NCBI GenBank assembly: GCA_905202215.1
Contig: CAJKRG010000049.1
Coordinates: forward strand, 1-25,286
DNA length: 25,286 nt
Reading direction: 5' to 3'
Source of the DNA: an uncultured Porphyromonadaceae bacterium
Lineage (GTDB): Bacteria > Bacteroidota > Bacteroidia > Bacteroidales > Muribaculaceae
The notes under the pieces are model-generated. The model worked only from the letters and a program-made list of their open reading frames with translations. It was not told where the DNA came from and did not search any database. Of the stretch, positions 7,322 through 15,200 are shown in pieces. A program made the translations under genes and the position numbers. Numbering within the stretch: position 1 is the first letter of the stretch; every line of letters begins with the position of its first letter.

Positions 7322-8845
7322 ATGAAGAAATTCACTGCAATATGCCTGGCGGCTGTCACAGCCGTGTTATTTTTTGCAAGGTGTAATTCGGATTCTACCT
7401 ATCCGAACGAGGAAATATCGTCGAGCGTGGCGGTATATTCCTTCTCTCTGTCGGCTGACGACAGCATCATGGCACATCTCGATACCGTATTCTTCTCGAT
7501 AAATCTCGACAAAGGCACAATCTTCAATGCCGATTCTCTGCCCTACGGCACCAAGGTCGACAAACTTGTGCCGCGTATCCGTATGCTCGAGACTGTATCG
7601 ATCGCCACGCTGACTGTTCCGGCCAACGGCTCGGCGGAAGAGTCGGTTCACGACTATCTCACCAATCCCGGCGATACCATCGACTTCACGAATCCTGTTT
7701 ATCTCGACGTGAAGTCGCCCGACGGTCTTGTCAGCCGCCGATATACCATCACTGTCAATGTGCATAAGCTTGTGAGCGATTCGCTCGTATGGGACAAGGC
7801 CGCATTCCGCACGCTGCCTTCGTCGCTGACCGATCTCACCGGACAGCGTACCGCGAGCACCGCCGACGGTCTCTATTGCCTTACGACCGACGGCGCGTCG
7901 TGGTGTATGGCACATACAGCGCATGCGTTTGCCGACCAGTGGGAATACTCGGTTCCCGCACTGCCGGCAGGCGCCGTGCTCGAGTCCTTCACAGGCTCTT
8001 CGGATGCGCTTTATATACTCGGTGAGGGCGGCGCTCTCTATCGCTCGGCCGATGGCGGCCGCACCTGGACCGACACCTCATGCCGCTGGTCGAACATCTA
8101 CGGCTGTGTGGGCGATGCGGTGCTCGGCAATGTCGTCAACGGAGGCTCATGGACCTATACCCGCTATCCCGCAGGCGGCTGCGACGGAACCCCGATGCCG
8201 GCCGGAATGCCTGTGACGGGCACTTCGCAGCTTGTCGACTTTACCTTCCCGCTCAGCGGTACCAGTCAGGCCGTGATGGTCGGCGGTGTCCGTGCCGACG
8301 GTGCGTTCACGGGTGCCGTGTGGGCTTACGACGGCGCGAACTGGGCGCAACTTAACGGAAACTTCGCTCTTCCTCTCCGCGGTGTGACGCTCATGCCTTT
8401 CTATGCATTCCGCACATCGAATACACTTGTCGCAACCGAATACTCCCTCATAATGGCTGTCGGCGGTATCGATACCGACGATGTTGTCAACGACAGCGTA
8501 TACGTATCTACCGACTACGGTCTGACATGGGCCAAGGCCGCCGATCTGATGCAGCTTCCTGACTATGTGCCTCCTTTCTACGGCGCACAGGCCTTTGTCG
8601 AGGAAACCACTCTCGGATCGCGTTCGGCTTCGGGCTGGACAGATATGCCTTTCGCCTATACGCTCCCCGCAGGAATGATTGTGATGCAGGAGGAGGCCGT
8701 TTCCGTCAGCCGTGCCACCAAACCCGTCACGACCTGGGAATGTCCTTTCATTTATCTTTTCGGAGGATATAACCGCGAGGACGAATTCTACGATACACTC
8801 TGGCGAGCCACTCTGAATCGGCTTACTTTCAAACCTATCCAGTAA
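7322..8845 (+). CDS. Surface or periplasmic lipoprotein with Asp-box motifs (DUF6242-like)
   Basis: The function is unknown. The 507-residue product has a lipoprotein signal (MKKFTAICLAAVTAVLFFARC, Cys21 as the lipidation site). Residues about 35-150 form a beta-rich, Ig-like region ending SRRYTITVNVHK. The rest has the look of a beta-propeller. Two exact Asp-box (BNR) motifs of form SxDxGxTW occur, SADGGRTW at 242-249 and STDYGLTW at 396-403, plus a degenerate TTDGASW near 188-194. Such motifs stabilise sialidase-like propellers and do not by themselves imply sialidase activity. I recall proteins of this type in Bacteroidales named DUF6242, but that match is from memory. The start at ATG 7322 gives the lipoprotein signal, whereas an upstream in-frame start at 7244 would bury it. 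It heads the envelope operon, and the next gene begins five bases later. Confidence 0.78.
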   Translation: MKKFTAICLAAVTAVLFFARCNSDSTYPNEEISSSVAVYSFSLSADDSIMAHLDTVFFSINLDKGTIFNADSLPYGTKVDKLVPRIRMLETVSIATLTVPANGSAEESVHDYLTNPGDTIDFTNPVYLDVKSPDGLVSRRYTITVNVHKLVSDSLVWDKAAFRTLPSSLTDLTGQRTASTADGLYCLTTDGASWCMAHTAHAFADQWEYSVPALPAGAVLESFTGSSDALYILGEGGALYRSADGGRTWTDTSCRWSNIYGCVGDAVLGNVVNGGSWTYTRYPAGGCDGTPMPAGMPVTGTSQLVDFTFPLSGTSQAVMVGGVRADGAFTGAVWAYDGANWAQLNGNFALPLRGVTLMPFYAFRTSNTLVATEYSLIMAVGGIDTDDVVNDSVYVSTDYGLTWAKAADLMQLPDYVPPFYGAQAFVEETTLGSRSASGWTDMPFAYTLPAGMIVMQEEAVSVSRATKPVTTWECPFIYLFGGYNREDEFYDTLWRATLNRLTFKPIQ

Positions 8846-8850
8846 AAGAA

Positions 8851-9561
8851 ATGTCGATGTCCGCGCAAATGGCACTCTCCGGTTGCCGCCGCCTGATGGC
8901 GGTGGTAGCGCTGTCGCTGTGCGCGGCAGGGCTTTATGCCCAGTCGGCTCCATATAAATTCGATATAGGCGCCGAACTCGGCATGAGCGGCTATATAGGC
9001 GATGCCAACCGTGCCAATATGTACAGTCATCCCGGTTTTACCGGCGAACTGTCGATGCGCTGGCTTCCTGACACCCGCTGGGCTGTGCGCGGTGTGCTCT
9101 CCACGCTTGGTCTCAGCGGCAATACGGCCGATATGAGCGATGTGTTGCCCGGCGGCGTGCAATACAGCTTCACGTCGCAGGTATATGCCTTTGATGTCAG
9201 GGGCGAGTTCAATTTCTTTCCCTATGGTATCGGCGAAACCTACAAGCGCCTTCGCCGCTGGACGCCATATCTGGCTGTCGGTGTCGGCGTCTGTGTGGCT
9301 TCTTCGGGAGGCAAGACCTCGGCGGCTCCTACGGTGCCTCTTGGCGTGGGGCTGAAGTTCAAGGCCGCCCCTCGCGTAAATCTCGGTCTCGAATTCAGCA
9401 TGACCAAGGCTTTCGGCGATCATGTTGACGGCCCCGATCTTTCCGATCTCAATCAGATCAAAACAGCATTTTATAAGAATACCGACTGGTTTTCGCGTCT
9501 CACCGTGGGAATTTCCTATGAATTCGGGCCACGGTGCGAAACCTGCCATTATGTAGACTAA
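8851..9561 (+). CDS. Outer-membrane beta-barrel protein, DUF6089/PorG family
   Basis: The 236-residue product has a signal peptide (ending about GLYAQ, residue 31). Its beta-rich body opens with YKFDIGAELGMSGYIGDANRANM, typical of the DUF6089 family that includes the type IX secretion component PorG. It ends with RCETCHYVD, a C-terminal CxxC that may be redox-active or metal-binding. A role as an eight-strand outer-membrane barrel is inferred. Without other por or spr genes in the window I do not assign type IX secretion. It starts five bases after the lipoprotein gene and lies 17 bp before uppS, so it belongs to the same transcript. Confidence 0.8.
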   Translation: MSMSAQMALSGCRRLMAVVALSLCAAGLYAQSAPYKFDIGAELGMSGYIGDANRANMYSHPGFTGELSMRWLPDTRWAVRGVLSTLGLSGNTADMSDVLPGGVQYSFTSQVYAFDVRGEFNFFPYGIGETYKRLRRWTPYLAVGVGVCVASSGGKTSAAPTVPLGVGLKFKAAPRVNLGLEFSMTKAFGDHVDGPDLSDLNQIKTAFYKNTDWFSRLTVGISYEFGPRCETCHYVD

Positions 9562-9578
9562 ATTCTCTCCTGATATAT

Positions 9579-10325
9579 ATGACCGAATCACTGACACTCG
9601 ACCTGAACCGCATACCCGCGCATGTAGCCATCATCATGGATGGCAACGGCCGCTGGGCGCAGTCGCACGGCATGGAGCGTACCGCCGGCCATGTAGAAGG
9701 CGTGTCTACGGTACGCCGTATCACCGAGGAGGCCTCGGCGCTTGGCGTGAAATATCTTACGCTCTACACCTTCTCGACCGAGAACTGGAACCGGCCCAAA
9801 GAAGAGGTCGACGCTTTGATGCACCTTATTGTCACGGCCATTGAGCGCGAGACTCCAGATCTTATAAAGAACAACGTGAGTCTCGGCGCCATCGGAGAGC
9901 TTTCGCGCATGCCTGCCGAAGCTGCCGCCCGGCTCGAACGCTGCATGGCCGATACGGCGCACTGCACCGGTCTCCGCCTTATCCTGGCGCTGAGCTATTC
10001 GTCGCGCTGGGAAATTGTCGAGGCTGCCCGTAGTCTGGCCCGTCAGGCGGCCGAAGGCACGCTCGCCCCCGCCGATATTGACGAAGAGACGCTTTCGTGC
10101 GCAATGACAACCGCCGGTATTCCGGATCCGGATCTACTCATACGCACCGGCGGCGATACCCGTATAAGTAATTTTCTCCTCTATCAGATAGCCTATACCG
10201 AGCTGATTTTCAACCAGACATTCTGGCCGGACTACAGCCGGGAAGATTTCAGAAACAACATCGCCGAATTCCAGCGGCGCCAGCGGCGCTTCGGTCTCAC
10301 CGGCGAACAGATACTCGATAGCTGA
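9579..10325 (+). CDS. uppS: Isoprenyl (undecaprenyl) diphosphate synthase
   Basis: This cis-prenyltransferase adds isopentenyl units to farnesyl diphosphate. It makes the C55 carrier lipid used for peptidoglycan and other surface polymers. The 248-residue product has the signature IMDGNGRWAQ (catalytic Asp21), TLYTFSTENWNRP, and the C-terminal LLIRTGGDTRISNFLLYQ, with the usual cis-IPPS length. The start at ATG 9579 is chosen because it precedes the conserved fold by the normal distance. An in-frame upstream start at 9534 would lie inside the preceding gene. The gene is 17 bp after the DUF6089-like gene and 42 bp before bamA. Coupling of carrier-lipid synthesis with bamA is common in bacteria. 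Confidence 0.95.
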   Translation: MTESLTLDLNRIPAHVAIIMDGNGRWAQSHGMERTAGHVEGVSTVRRITEEASALGVKYLTLYTFSTENWNRPKEEVDALMHLIVTAIERETPDLIKNNVSLGAIGELSRMPAEAAARLERCMADTAHCTGLRLILALSYSSRWEIVEAARSLARQAAEGTLAPADIDEETLSCAMTTAGIPDPDLLIRTGGDTRISNFLLYQIAYTELIFNQTFWPDYSREDFRNNIAEFQRRQRRFGLTGEQILDS

Positions 10326-10367
10326 CCCGGCGCCATGCCGGCTAAACGAACCGACCATTATCCACCC

Positions 10368-13016
10368 ATGCAACAACGAATACTTCTACTTCTGGCATTG
10401 TTCATCGCTTCTGCGGTATCCGTGAAAACGGCTGCCCAGACTCCTGCCGACACTATTTACAACCCGACGGTTCTCTACACCGCCATGCCGCGGACCTATG
10501 AGATCGCCGGTATCAGTGTGGAAGGCGCGCCCAACTACGAGGATGTGCTTATTCTCGGCTATGCCGGCCTCAAGGTCGGCGAGCGCGTGACAATACCGGG
10601 CGACGACATCACCAACGCCGTAAAACGACTGATGCGCCAGACTCTTTTTGCCCAGGCCCGCATAGAGCTTGAAAAGACCGTCGGCGACAAGGCATGGCTC
10701 AAGATCGTGCTGCGCACACAGCCCCGAATCTCGGCCGTGAACTATGTCGGTGCGAAGAAAGGCGAGCAGAAAGACCTTCAGGAGCGTCTGCAGCTCGTCA
10801 AGGGCAATACTATCACCCGCAATATGGTGAACCGCACGCAGGCTATCGTCGAGAAGTACTACAAGGACAAAGGCTTCGGCAATGTGACCGTGAAGGTGAA
10901 TCTGCGCGAAGACCTTTCGAACGATAACGAGCAGTTCGTAGATATCGTGGTAGACAAGCATCAGAAGGTGAAGGTGCACAAGATCTATATCGACGGCAAC
11001 GAGGTGCTAAGCGACCGCGCCATCAAGCGCACCATGAAGAAAACCAACGAGAAAACCGACCTCCTCAAACTCTTCAGCCAGAAGAAATTTGTCGAGAACG
11101 ACTATCACGACGACCTCAACCGCATACTCGAGAAATATAACGAGAAAGGTTATCGCGATGCCAAGATTCTGGCCGACAGCGTTGTGCCCTATAACGAAAA
11201 TACCGTCGACGTATATATCGACGTGGAGGAAGGCAAGCAGTACTTCATCAAGGACATAAACTGGGTGGGCAACACCATCTATCCCACGGAGGTGCTCAAT
11301 GCCTATCTTGATATGAAGCCCGGCGATGTCTATAATCAGAAACAGCTCGAAAAACGACTCACTACGGACGACGATGCCGTGTCGAGCCTTTATATGGACC
11401 ACGGCTATCTGTTCTATCAGCTCATTCCTATCGAACGCGAAATCGACGGCGATTCCATATCTCTCGAAATGCGAATGATGGAAGGCCCTCAGGCACGCAT
11501 CAACAATGTGACCATAAACGGTAACGACCGTCTCTATGAAAAGGTGATCCGCCGTGAACTCCGCGTGCGTCCGGGCGCTCTCTTCAGCAAGAGCGACCTT
11601 ATGCGCTCCATGCGCGAAATCGCACAGACCGGTCATTTCAACCCTGAGAACATGGTGCCCGACATTGTGCCTAACGAAGAGAACGGTACGGTCGATGTGG
11701 CTCTCAATCTCGAATCGAAGGCCAACGACCAGATCGAGTTCTCGCTCGGCTGGGGTCAGACCGGTATCATAGGTAAACTTCAGCTCAAATTCACCAACTT
11801 CTCCATAAAGAATCTCTTCTATCCCAGCACTTACCGCGGAATTATTCCGCAGGGCGAGGGCCAGACATTCTCGATCAGCGCGCAGACCAATGCCCGCTAC
11901 TATCAGAGCTATGCCATTTCGTTCCTCGATCCATGGTTCGGCGGCAAACGACCCAACAGCCTCTCGGTGTCGGCTTACTACAGCCGTCAGACAGGTGTGA
12001 ACTCGTCGTTCTACAACCGTTCGTGGGCCAACTCCTCGCTGTGGGGCAGCGGCTACGGTTACTATCCCGGCTATGGTTATAACGACTATTACCAGAGCAG
12101 CTACCAGAACTCGCTCGACCCGAACAAGGTGCTCCAGATGGTCGGTATCAATGTCGGCTTCGGCAAGCGCCTCAAATGGCCCGACGACTGGTTTACCTTC
12201 ACCGCCGAAATCGGCTACAACTGGTACTACCTCAAGAACTGGGACTACCTCTTCCTGATGAACAACGGTACGTCGAACTCGCTTACTCTCGGGCTTACCC
12301 TTTCGCGTACGTCTATCGACAACCCGATATATACCCGTAGCGGATCTTCGTTCCAGCTCAGTCTCCAGATGACTCCTCCGGCTTCTCTCTTCGGAAAGAA
12401 AGACTGGAAGAAACTCACCGAACTGGCTAATTCCACAGAGTCCACAACAAAAGTACGCGACCAGGCCAACAAGGAACTTTACCGCTGGATCGAATACTGG
12501 AAACTACGCTTCAAGAGCCGTACATATACTCCGCTGTCGACCAACCAGCAGTGGACGCCCGTGCTCATGACCCGTTTCGACTTCGGTCTTCTCGGCAGCT
12601 ACAACAAGTATCTCAAATCGCCGTTCGAGACGTTCTATGTCGGTGGCGACGGTATGAGCGGCTCCTACACCTACGCTACCGAAACCATCGCTCTCCGCGG
12701 TTACGACAATGGTTCGCTTACGCCATGGCGCTCCGAGGGCTATGCCTATACCCGCATGGGCCTCGAACTCCACTTCCCGCTCATGCTCCAGCAATCGACA
12801 ACCATCTACGCCCTCGCCTTCCTCGAGGCGGGCAACGCCTGGACATCTGTCAGCCAGTTTAATCCCTTCGAACTCAAGCGCAGCGCCGGCGCCGGTGTGC
12901 GCATCCAGCTGCCGATGGTCGGTCTGATGGGTATCGACTGGGCCTATGGTTTCGACCGTGTCTTCGGCGAGCGTGGGGGCAGCCACTTCCACTTCATTCT
13001 CGGCCAGGAATTCTGA
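10368..13016 (+). CDS. bamA: Outer-membrane protein assembly factor BamA
   Basis: This is the core Omp85 insertase that folds and inserts beta-barrel proteins into the outer membrane. Numbering from ATG 10368 (882 residues), residues 1-24 form the signal peptide (ending TAAQ). Residues about 45-475 hold five POTRA domains (for example YEIAGISVEGAPN, RISAVNYVGAKK, VKVHKIYIDGNEVLS, FIKDINWVGNTIY, RINNVTINGNDRL). The remainder is the barrel, with the RGY version of the Omp85 loop-6 motif at about 777-779 and a C-terminus ending in Phe. It has a Tyr/Gly-rich insert at about 560-580. ATG 10335 would add eleven polar residues before the signal peptide, so 10368 is preferred. Two ompH genes follow, encoding the chaperones that deliver clients to this machine. 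Confidence 0.95.
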   Translation: MQQRILLLLALFIASAVSVKTAAQTPADTIYNPTVLYTAMPRTYEIAGISVEGAPNYEDVLILGYAGLKVGERVTIPGDDITNAVKRLMRQTLFAQARIELEKTVGDKAWLKIVLRTQPRISAVNYVGAKKGEQKDLQERLQLVKGNTITRNMVNRTQAIVEKYYKDKGFGNVTVKVNLREDLSNDNEQFVDIVVDKHQKVKVHKIYIDGNEVLSDRAIKRTMKKTNEKTDLLKLFSQKKFVENDYHDDLNRILEKYNEKGYRDAKILADSVVPYNENTVDVYIDVEEGKQYFIKDINWVGNTIYPTEVLNAYLDMKPGDVYNQKQLEKRLTTDDDAVSSLYMDHGYLFYQLIPIEREIDGDSISLEMRMMEGPQARINNVTINGNDRLYEKVIRRELRVRPGALFSKSDLMRSMREIAQTGHFNPENMVPDIVPNEENGTVDVALNLESKANDQIEFSLGWGQTGIIGKLQLKFTNFSIKNLFYPSTYRGIIPQGEGQTFSISAQTNARYYQSYAISFLDPWFGGKRPNSLSVSAYYSRQTGVNSSFYNRSWANSSLWGSGYGYYPGYGYNDYYQSSYQNSLDPNKVLQMVGINVGFGKRLKWPDDWFTFTAEIGYNWYYLKNWDYLFLMNNGTSNSLTLGLTLSRTSIDNPIYTRSGSSFQLSLQMTPPASLFGKKDWKKLTELANSTESTTKVRDQANKELYRWIEYWKLRFKSRTYTPLSTNQQWTPVLMTRFDFGLLGSYNKYLKSPFETFYVGGDGMSGSYTYATETIALRGYDNGSLTPWRSEGYAYTRMGLELHFPLMLQQSTTIYALAFLEAGNAWTSVSQFNPFELKRSAGAGVRIQLPMVGLMGIDWAYGFDRVFGERGGSHFHFILGQEF

Positions 13017-13121
13017 TCGGTTAACACTTTTAACTTAATTCTCGGCTGTACGACACTTTCAGGAATAAACCTTTTTCTTTCTCGGGTGTCTATAAGTATA
13101 AACCCTCTTAAAGAAACATAT

Positions 13122-13637
13122 ATGAAGAAGATAGCCGTCGTTCTCCTTGTAGCGGTCGCTTCAGTGCTCGCCGCCTCGGCCCAGAAGTTCGCTCTGGTCG
13201 ATATGGAGTACATATTCAAGAATGTTCCGGCCTATGAGATGGCCAACGAACAGCTCAATCAGCTCTCGCAACGCTGGCAGAAAGAAGTCGAGGCCGTCGG
13301 CAAGGAGGCCGAGACAATGTATCAGAATTATCTCTCCGACAAGGTTTTTCTTACAGAAGAACAGGTAAAGAAGCGCGAGGAGGAGATCGTGGCAAAGGAA
13401 AAGGCCGCGACCGAACTCCGCTATAAATATTTCGGCCCCGAAGGCGAGCTATATCAGAAGCGTCAGACACTTCTGAAACCGATTCAGGACGAGGTCTACA
13501 ATGCAGTCAAGAAAGTTGCTGAAGAAAGAGGTTACCAGACCATTTTCGACAGGGCATCGTCGTCCGACATCATCTATGCCTCACCCCGTATCGACGTCAG
13601 CAACGAGGTGCTTGCCAAATTGGGATATTCTAATTAA
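13122..13637 (+). CDS. ompH: OmpH/Skp-family periplasmic chaperone, copy 1
   Basis: This is a predicted periplasmic holdase that carries unfolded outer-membrane proteins to BamA. The 171-residue product has a signal peptide (MKKIAVVLLVAVASVLAASA, cleavage before QKF). The core strand FALVDMEYIF follows, then a long charged helical hairpin (about 45-125, rich in Glu, Lys and Gln), and the C-terminal segment with YQTIFDRASSSDIIYASPRIDVS. This layout is that of OmpH/Skp. The ATG at 13122 gives the signal peptide, whereas a GTG at 13086 would prepend twelve unrelated residues. It stands 105 bp after bamA and 53 bp before a second, related copy. Trimeric 'jellyfish' assembly is known for Skp and inferred here. 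Confidence 0.9.
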   Translation: MKKIAVVLLVAVASVLAASAQKFALVDMEYIFKNVPAYEMANEQLNQLSQRWQKEVEAVGKEAETMYQNYLSDKVFLTEEQVKKREEEIVAKEKAATELRYKYFGPEGELYQKRQTLLKPIQDEVYNAVKKVAEERGYQTIFDRASSSDIIYASPRIDVSNEVLAKLGYSN

Positions 13638-13651
13638 ATTCAGTATCTTTG
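13619..13651 (+). promoter_or_regulatory. Possible internal promoter for the second ompH
   Basis: TATCTTTG at 13644-13651 matches TAnnTTTG exactly. A -33-like ATTG at 13619-13622 lies 21 bases upstream, at the very end of the first ompH. The predicted start near 13658 gives a leader of about 33 nt before ATG 13691. This could allow separate expression of copy 2. Confidence 0.5.
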
Positions 13652-13690
13652 CAATCTATACGATAAATCAAAAAACTAAAACGCTATAAT

Positions 13691-14191
13691 ATGTTCAAGA
13701 AAATCCTTCTCGCCATTGCCGTGGCTCTGCCTATGAGCGCAATGGCTCAGAAATTCGGTGTCGTGGATATCGAATCTGTCTTCACTGCAATGCCCGAGAC
13801 CACAGCGATGCAGACTCAGCTTCAGGAAACCTCCAAGAAATATGAAGATGAATTCATGAAGCTTCAGGAAGAGGTCAACAAACTATATGCCGACTATCAG
13901 ACTATCCAGGAAGACGCAAATACACCCGCCTCTATCAAAGAGCGTCGCCTTCAGGAAGTGCAGGACCGCTATGCCAAGGTTCAGCAGTTCCGTGAAACAG
14001 CACAGCAGGATCTCGCCAAGCTCGAACAGCAGCTTTCGACTCCTATCCAGCAGAAACTGACCGACGCCATCAAGGCTGTGGGTGCTGAAGGCGGATATAC
14101 TTTCATCATGCCTAACGAAGGTCTCCTTCTCTACACCGGTACCGATGTTACCGACGTGACCCCCATGGTACGCACCAAACTCGGCCTCTAA
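13691..14191 (+). CDS. ompH: OmpH/Skp-family periplasmic chaperone, copy 2
   Basis: This is a paralogue of the preceding gene, with a likely role in chaperoning outer-membrane proteins in the periplasm. The 166-residue product has a signal peptide (MFKKILLAIAVALPMSAMA, cleavage before QKF). The shared opening strand FGVVDIESVF is followed by a Gln/Glu/Lys-rich helical hairpin (about 40-120) and a C-terminal strand region ending DVTPMVRTKLGL. The two copies share the layout but are clearly diverged in sequence, so this is an old duplication. A strong terminator 23 bp after the stop closes the operon. Confidence 0.9.
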   Translation: MFKKILLAIAVALPMSAMAQKFGVVDIESVFTAMPETTAMQTQLQETSKKYEDEFMKLQEEVNKLYADYQTIQEDANTPASIKERRLQEVQDRYAKVQQFRETAQQDLAKLEQQLSTPIQQKLTDAIKAVGAEGGYTFIMPNEGLLLYTGTDVTDVTPMVRTKLGL

Positions 14192-14214
14192 GCCACATAC
14201 ATCAAAGCACAGCG

Positions 14215-14254
14215 GCTGCGAAATGTCTTCACCGATGTTTCGCAGCTTTTTTTT
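14215..14254 (+). terminator. Intrinsic terminator of the envelope operon
   Basis: A perfect 9-bp stem, GCTGCGAAA (14215-14223) with TTTCGCAGC (14238-14246), encloses a 14-nt loop and is followed directly by eight T residues (14247-14254). This is a textbook rho-independent terminator. Confidence 0.92.
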
Positions 14255-14302
14255 GTGCCAACTTGTGAAATAAATATTTTTTCACACAAAAGCTAATTAG
14301 TG

Positions 14303-14333
14303 TTTCATATTTGCCGCGGATTTATTACTTTTG
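14303..14333 (+). promoter_or_regulatory. Promoter of the 14.5-17.6 kb secreted-protein pair
   Basis: TACTTTTG at 14326-14333 is an exact TAnnTTTG box. TTTC at 14303-14306, one mismatch from TTTG, lies 19 bases upstream. Transcription would start near 14340 and leave a leader of about 170 nt before ATG 14512. Confidence 0.65.
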
Positions 14334-14339
14334 CAACAC

Positions 14340-14511
14340 CAAGCTTTATCCGTGCTGTTGCTGAGCTGAATATGATAATTTACTGAGCTGTATCACGCAG
14401 AGACCGCCAGATGTAGATTTCTACGCTTTTGTCGAACCACCATTCATTATCAGTACTCGCCCCGGAGAGGAGCTGGCGGCGAATCATTATTATTCCTTTT
14501 TTTGTTTACAC
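14340..14511 (+). other. Candidate structured 5' leader
   Basis: The untranslated stretch can form a 7-bp closing stem, CCGCCAG (14404-14410) with CTGGCGG (14473-14479). Inside it is a small hairpin GTAG/CTAC (14413-14424). Before it, CGTG (about 14352) can pair with CACG (about 14394), and CTGAGCTG occurs twice. A T-rich run (14489-14506) follows. It resembles no riboswitch I recognise. It could be a regulatory leader, a small RNA, or ordinary sequence with chance pairing. Confidence 0.3.
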
Positions 14512-15180
14512 ATGAAACGTTTCTTAAATTTATTCATCGCTGTCGTTCTTGCGTTCGCGGCCGCATGTCCTCCGGTGTGTGCGGAAGAACATGTGGAAAA
14601 GGCTTTTAAAGCGCCGTCGAAATTCCTGAATATAGGCTTCGCGCACACGACAATGAAACAGGGTAATTCTCCCGACATTTCAAGTGATCTGGGATTCAGT
14701 CTTACCTCTGCGAAGACATATTATCTTCACAAGCCTATCGCAGGGCGTCTGCGCTTCGGGATAGAAGCGGCGTGGACCGATCTGAATTATTCCAATTATA
14801 AGGTGAATTACATCAGTATGCTGGATCCCGAACGTAACGAAAGCGTGACGATCCATGCGGCTGAGATCACCATACAGGCCGGTCTGGGAATTAATTTCAA
14901 TATATGTCGTCATTCGTCGCTGCATGCATACTTCCGATATGCTCCCGGCGTATCGATGATGTATGACAGCGATACCTTCAACGGAGGATTTCTCAACAGT
15001 GCTACCGGTGGTCTTCTTATAAACTATCGTAAGATCGGTCTGGGTGTTGACTGGCGCTTCGGTACTGCCCGTCATAAAAATATACTCGGAGATTTTACAG
15101 ATCCGGATGATGATTCCGCAAACGAGAAGGTAAAGGTCAAATTCAACGGCATACGGGCCTATATCGCCTTAGTGTTCTGA
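14512..15180 (+). CDS. Secreted protein, predicted small outer-membrane beta-barrel
   Basis: I do not recognise a named family. The 222-residue product begins with a signal peptide (MKRFLNLFIAVVLAFAAACPPVCA, probable cleavage before EEH). The Cys at position 19 lacks a proper lipobox. The mature part alternates short amphipathic strands (FLNIGFAHTTM, RLRFGIEAAWTDL, ITIQAGLGINFNI, SLHAYFRYAPGVSMMY, GGLLINYRKIGLGVDWRFG) and ends in an aromatic residue (YIALVF). These are marks of an outer-membrane barrel of about eight strands. An acidic stretch, DFTDPDDDSANE, precedes the last strand. It has its own promoter and leader and lies 20 bp before a large lipoprotein gene, so the two are probably one transcript and may act together. 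Base composition looks more A/T-rich than the operon before it. Confidence 0.7.
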   Translation: MKRFLNLFIAVVLAFAAACPPVCAEEHVEKAFKAPSKFLNIGFAHTTMKQGNSPDISSDLGFSLTSAKTYYLHKPIAGRLRFGIEAAWTDLNYSNYKVNYISMLDPERNESVTIHAAEITIQAGLGINFNICRHSSLHAYFRYAPGVSMMYDSDTFNGGFLNSATGGLLINYRKIGLGVDWRFGTARHKNILGDFTDPDDDSANEKVKVKFNGIRAYIALVF

Positions 15181-15200
15181 AAATAAACGCATAGCAGAAA

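Noticed and set aside
8147..8953. 268-codon minus-strand frame opposite the Asp-box lipoprotein
   Set aside because: It has His/Arg-rich antiframe composition, spans the junction of two good + strand genes and shows no promoter.
8851..9561. Assigning type IX secretion from the PorG-like gene
   Set aside because: No other por, spr or gld secretion genes, and no T9SS C-terminal domain cargo, are visible in the window.
13081..13110. GGGTGTCTATAAGTAT resembling the mobile-element end
   Set aside because: The match is short and there is no opposite inverted end or target duplication between bamA and ompH, so it is probably chance.
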